From: DATBGZ01 sp036557785
GTDB taxonomy: Bacteria; Actinomycetota; Actinomycetes; Mycobacteriales; Micromonosporaceae
Length of the DNA: 64,000 nucleotides
Reading direction: 5' to 3'
Assembly: GCA_036557785.1 (NCBI GenBank)
Contig: DATBGZ010000043.1
Location: forward strand, 62,001 to 126,000
The notes beneath the pieces were generated by a model. That model saw only the letters and a list, made by a program, of their open reading frames with translations. It did not search any database and was not told where the DNA came from. Positions 60,966 to 64,000 of the stretch are shown here, piece by piece. Every line of letters starts with the position of its first letter. Position 1 is the first letter of the stretch. Both the position numbers and the translations under genes were made by a program.

Positions 60966-62165
60966 CTAACGCGGTGGCGCGGGCGGCTCGTTCGGGTGTT
61001 CCCGGGCGCGCATCGTGTCGGCGACGGCGACGGCCGTGAGGACGAGGGCGGGCGCGACGGCGGTGCCCAGCGGCGGGAGCACTCTCATGGCCGGCGCCAG
61101 CGCGACGAGCGCGAGCATCCCGAACAGGCGGGACGGCGACACTCGGCTGAACACCACGTACTCGAAGATCGACCGTCCGGCGAGGAAGACCAGGGGCCCG
61201 CCGAGCATGAAGACGATCCAGGCCGGATCGGTGGACCCGAACGGGTGCTGGATGACGAGCTCGGTCCCAGCCGAGATGCCGATGATGCCCGCGAGCATGA
61301 GGACGTGCGCGGGCACCGTGAACCCGGCGAGGTGGGCCGGTTCGCGGGCACCCGCGATGGCGGCCGGCAGCAGTTCGCCGGCGCGATAAATGTAGATCCG
61401 CCACAGCAGGGCGGCCGTGGCGAACGATGCGACGAACGCGACGGTCGAGCCGGCAGACAGGTCACCACGACTGTAGGTCGCGCCGAGGGCCAGGATCAGC
61501 TCGCCGAGCGCGATGGTGAAGAACAGCCGGAACCGCTCGGAGAGGTGCTCCGGGTCGATCGACATCTCCGATTCCGGTTGGCGGCCGAGCTTCGGGGTCG
61601 GCTGCCCGAAGGCCACGCCGGCGTAGTCCACCGCGATCGCCAGCGTCCACAGCACCCCGCGCACCCCGTTACCGAGCAGTGCCCCGGCGATCCAGGGCAC
61701 AGCCGAGATGCTGGACCACACCAGCATGCGCAGCGCGCGGCGTTGGACCGGGTGACCCCGCAGGGCGGGCACGAAGAACAGGCCCTGCACGAGATGGATC
61801 GACACATAGGAGCCGGCGAAGAGCAGGCTCCGTTGCTCGAAGGCCTGGGGGATGGCCACCCCCATGAGCAGGGCACCCAACAGCGCGGCCGCGGCGAGCA
61901 GTTGGATCTCCGGCCGCTGCGGATCGAAGAGGTTGGTGGTCAGCGTGGTGACGAGCCAGACCATGTACGTGGCGAGCAGCAGGATCAGCGACTCCCCCGC
62001 CTCGGTGCGCAGGACCCGACGCTCGCTCGTGAGTTCCTCGACCAGCCGCTGCGTCATCCGGGTGAGGGCGAAGACGTAGACCAGGTCGAAGAAGATCTCC
62101 CAGGAGGTGGGGCGCAGTGGCTGGCGACGCTTGCGCAGCAGGGCCTCCGCTCTGCGCGTCGCCAC
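60966..62165 (-). CDS. Low-temperature-requirement protein A (LtrA) family
   Basis: 399 residues from GTG 62165, with AAAAGGGG nine nt upstream. About ten transmembrane helices. The N-terminal family motif is SWEIFFDLVYVFALTRMTQR, then ATYMVWLVTTLTTNLFDPQR, DPEHLSERFRLFFTIALGEL and ILALGATYS. The family is named from a Listeria cold-sensitive mutant and its activity is not known. Confidence 0.9.
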   Translation of the reverse strand: MATRRAEALLRKRRQPLRPTSWEIFFDLVYVFALTRMTQRLVEELTSERRVLRTEAGESLILLLATYMVWLVTTLTTNLFDPQRPEIQLLAAAALLGALLMGVAIPQAFEQRSLLFAGSYVSIHLVQGLFFVPALRGHPVQRRALRMLVWSSISAVPWIAGALLGNGVRGVLWTLAIAVDYAGVAFGQPTPKLGRQPESEMSIDPEHLSERFRLFFTIALGELILALGATYSRGDLSAGSTVAFVASFATAALLWRIYIYRAGELLPAAIAGAREPAHLAGFTVPAHVLMLAGIIGISAGTELVIQHPFGSTDPAWIVFMLGGPLVFLAGRSIFEYVVFSRVSPSRLFGMLALVALAPAMRVLPPLGTAVAPALVLTAVAVADTMRAREHPNEPPAPPR

Positions 62166-62217
62166 CAGCCCGCCCCTTTTCGTCGGTTTTGCCAGTCTTC
62201 GGGGCAGTCATACCATG

Positions 62218-62246
62218 CGGGCCGGGATCCCATGGATCCCGGCCCG
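62218..62246. terminator. 13-bp stem hairpin
   Basis: CGGGCCGGGATCC (62218-62230) and GGATCCCGGCCCG (62234-62246) form a perfect 13-bp stem with a 3-nt loop, 24 nt past the stop of the leftward phoX-like pseudogene and before LtrA. It is well placed to end the phoX-like transcript. No T-run follows. Confidence 0.7.
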
Positions 62247-62269
62247 GCTTCGTTACTTCCGTGGTGGGG

Positions 62270-62815
62270 TCAGCGCCAGCCGGTGATGTCCAGCAGGGTG
62301 CCGTGCCCCGACTTGTTGTGCTGCACGCTGACGTAGAAGTGCCTGCCGCTGGCGTCGAAGAAGCCGCCGGTTCACTCCGAGCTCAGGTCGTTGAGCGAGG
62401 CAATCCGCAGACACCCGTCGCTGATCAGGGCCGTGGTGGCCCGTCGTCCAGGCACGACCACGGATGGTTGTTGTGCGGCCGCTCGAACGTGGTCTCCCCG
62501 TCCTCGTGGATGATCCAGTTCCCGCGGCCCGGCTGGTAGACGATGTTGTCCGCATGTTGTACTCCGGCGAGCCGACGATCAGGACCTGACCCTGCGGTAC
62601 GGCCGAGTTGGTCGTCGCGTCGGCCACGGCGCCGTCGGTGAGACACATCGTCTCGCCGTAGTAGTGCGCCTGCTTCCGACCGGTGTTGTTGCCACACATC
62701 CGGATCGAGCCGCCGGCCAGCCTCGCCTCGTCGAACGTGTAGTCCTCGGGGCGGTGGAAGCCGGTGGTGTGCACCGCGAGCGCGCGGTTCGCGATGACAT
62801 CAGGGCCGAGGACAT
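62270..62815 (-). pseudogene. PhoX-like (DUF839) phosphatase C-terminal remnant
   Basis: Three frames in succession give one recognisable C-terminus: GFHRPEDYTFDEARLAGGS with YYGETMCLTDG; after one missing base at about 62552, DNIVYQPGRGNWIIHEDG to WSCLDDG; after another at about 62441, ALISDGCLRIASLNDLSSE, an in-frame TGA where Trp is expected, then TGGFFDASGRHFYVSVQHN and GHGTLLDITGW. This is the metal-binding end of a PhoX/DUF839 secreted phosphatase. The N-terminal half is absent. At least two deletions and one nonsense change make it a real pseudogene, or a very poorly read one. Confidence 0.75.
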
Positions 62816-62905
62816 TGCTGCGCGCCATCGCAGAGTGGTTGCGGGGCGACCCGATCGCCGCCCGCCCGCTGCACTGGGCAGCGTTGGCGCGTCCCAGCCC
62901 CGCTG

Positions 62906-62946
62906 CCGCAACACAGTGATCTTGGTGGATGATCACCGTGTTGCGG
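62906..62946. repeat. Palindromic repeat, copy 2
   Basis: CCGCAACACAGTGATC (62906-62921) and GATCACCGTGTTGCGG (62931-62946) are 16-bp arms with a single mismatch and a 9-nt spacer. Copy 1 at 4492-4525 shares the GATCAC-GTGTTGC arm and the spacer length. It may form a hairpin in RNA or cruciform in DNA, and could be a mobile repeat or protein-binding site. Confidence 0.7.
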
Positions 62947-63057
62947 TGGTGCGCAAGGAAAGCAGAAGGCGCCACCCACGGCGCGTTGCCACCGGTCCGG
63001 GTAACCGAGCGTCGCGACGCCGAGCAGCGTGCTCGGCACATCGTGTTCGCCGAAGTG

Positions 63058-63234
63058 TCAGCTGACGGTGTTCCACGCGAGGACGAGATCCTCCCTGTGG
63101 GTACTGGAAACGTAGACGGCCGTCTTGACGACCCAGCCAGGATAGATGCGGTCGAGAAAGCGTGCCGAACCGGTGGACTCGAACGTGATCTGGGCCCGGG
63201 TGCCTTGCTGGGGGCGGAAAATCGCGCGGCCTGG
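63058..63234 (-). pseudogene. Short C-terminal fragment of an unidentified protein
   Basis: Reading leftward, the frame gives RAQITFESTGSARFLDRIYP followed by WVVKTAVYVSSTHREDLVLA and a stop at 63058. It looks like real protein of about 50 residues, but no start precedes it and I do not recognise the family. It could be the end of a gene truncated by the same event that damaged phoX. Confidence 0.3.
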
Positions 63235-63261
63235 GGTAGCCAGGGCGGCTAGGTTGCCGGC

Positions 63262-63927
63262 GTGAGCAGGATTGTCTCGGTCAACCTCGCGGTGCCGGAG
63301 CCCAACCCGGCCAAGGGTGTTGGTGTCACGGGTATCAATAAAAGGCCGGTTGATCGCCTGGTCATCGTGCGCGCGCCAGGGCCAAAGACGACCGGGCTGC
63401 ACAGCGGCCTGGTCGGCGACCAGATCTTCGACATCGAGCACCACGGCGGCGACGACCAGGCCGTCTACGCGTACGCGCGCGAGGATTACGACTGGTGGCA
63501 GGCGCGGCTGAGCCGGCGGCTGGCCAACGGGCTGTTCGGAGAGAACCTCACGACCGAGGGGGTCGACGTCAACGGCGCGGTCATCGGCGAGCGGTGGCGC
63601 GTCGGTCCCCGGGTGCTCCTCCAGCCGACGTTCGGTCGCATCCCGTGCGCCACCTTCCAGCACAAGATGGGCGAGCCGCGCTGGGTGAAGACGTTCACGC
63701 GGGCGAACCGCCCGGGCGCGTATCTGCGGGTGCTGGAGCCGGGCGAGCTGTGCGCCGGGGACCCGGTCACCGTGGCGGACCGCCCGGCGCACGGGGTGAC
63801 GATCGCGCTGGCTTTTCGGGCGTATCTGACCGAGCCGGAGCTGCTGGCCGAGCTGGTCGAGATCGACGGGCTGCCCGACGATCTGCGCGAGACCTTGGCG
63901 GCGCGGCTCCCACGGCGGCAGGCGTGA
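63262..63927 (+). CDS. MOSC-domain protein (YiiM-like)
   Basis: 221 residues from GTG 63262. The MOSC fold is shown by GLHSGLVGDQIFDIEHHGGD, DQAVYAYAREDYDWWQARL, GLFGENLTTEGVDVNGAVIG and RIPCATFQHKMGEPRWVKTF, with the conserved Cys in RIPCATFQ. YiiM-like proteins use a molybdenum cofactor to reduce N-hydroxylated substrates. The final 40 residues form a helical tail (AYLTEPELLAELVEIDGLPD). The last 73 bp of the window hold no gene that I can see. Confidence 0.9.
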   Translation: MSRIVSVNLAVPEPNPAKGVGVTGINKRPVDRLVIVRAPGPKTTGLHSGLVGDQIFDIEHHGGDDQAVYAYAREDYDWWQARLSRRLANGLFGENLTTEGVDVNGAVIGERWRVGPRVLLQPTFGRIPCATFQHKMGEPRWVKTFTRANRPGAYLRVLEPGELCAGDPVTVADRPAHGVTIALAFRAYLTEPELLAELVEIDGLPDDLRETLAARLPRRQA

Positions 63928-64000
63928 CCGGGTAGGCAGCGCTGCGCCGGCACCGTCCTACCGGCACACCCGGGTGAGCTGGGTAGCGCTGGTGCCTTCC

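Larger units (their letters stand above)
62816..63261. other. Gene-poor stretch beside the phoX-like remnant
   Basis: About 446 bp between the remnant and the MOSC gene. It contains a strong palindromic repeat (62906-62946) and a short leftward C-terminal-like fragment (63058-63234). No intact gene is evident. It may be the scar of a rearrangement that removed the N-terminal half of phoX. Confidence 0.6.

Noticed and set aside
1..64000. CRISPR array
   Set aside because: No series of regularly spaced direct repeats and no cas-like gene was seen.

Overview
The window is a stretch of very GC-rich chromosome with frequent GTG and TTG starts and many 1-11 nt start/stop overlaps. The gene content (Lrp-type regulators, F420-type LLM oxidoreductase and NADP-F420-like reductase, ECF41 sigma factor, actinobacterial cysteine leader peptide, LtrA, FUSC) and a long hairpin repeat of a kind I associate with Micromonosporaceae point to a filamentous actinomycete, probably that family. 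The family call is inference. I recognised no rRNA, tRNA or CRISPR array.

Layout. 1-2.0 kb: end of an FtsX-type permease and its MacB-like ATPase. 2.2-2.6 kb: ISL3 transposase remnant. 2.5-4.4 kb: divergent AsnC regulator and 4-hydroxyphenylpyruvate dioxygenase. 4.5-5.5 kb: decayed or hypothetical material around a palindromic repeat. 5.6-6.3 kb: two coupled hypothetical genes. 6.4-15.5 kb: a nine-gene leftward operon that joins a branched-chain-type 2-oxoacid dehydrogenase (E1alpha, E1beta, E2) to the phenylacetyl-CoA epoxidase pathway (paaZ-A-B-C-D-E), with a divergent Lrp regulator at 15.6 kb. 16-18.5 kb: thioesterase-fold protein, isochorismatase-fold protein and FkbM methyltransferase. 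18.6-19.3 kb: a YoeB/YefM toxin-antitoxin pair in reversed order. 19.4-26.1 kb: a six-gene coupled operon (MDR dehydrogenase, divergent PTPS-fold protein, GT4 glycosyltransferase, LPG-synthase-like membrane protein, RibD-type reductase, sulfatase-fold membrane protein) with a divergent CDP-alcohol phosphatidyltransferase. This is the best candidate here for an uncharacterised pathway.

26-32 kb: lipoprotein, FUSC transporter, small Ser/Thr kinase, DHA2 exporter and a frameshifted VWA lipoprotein. 32-36.5 kb: a sugar-epimerase-like protein and an apparently auxiliary phenylalanyl-tRNA synthetase (pheS, and a frameshifted pheT without the usual N-terminal tRNA-binding OB domain). 37.6-41.3 kb: a frameshifted PLD/SF2 helicase/DUF3427 protein and a TIR fragment, a defence-like remnant. 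41-51 kb: ordinary metabolic and regulatory genes on both strands, including an AlkZ-like glycosylase and an F420-linked pair. 51-58 kb: a sulfate assimilation run: Cys leader peptide, cysH, cysD, cysN, then sulfate-binding protein, cysT, cysW, cysA. 58-60 kb: an ECF41 (SigJ-like) sigma gene with one frameshift and a divergent epimerase gene preceded by an ECF41-type promoter. 60-64 kb: VOC/AraC pair, LtrA, a phoX-like pseudogene and a MOSC protein.

A caution for the whole window: at least six genes carry single-base frameshifts while the surrounding protein sequence stays well conserved. This suggests assembly or sequencing errors as much as real gene decay.
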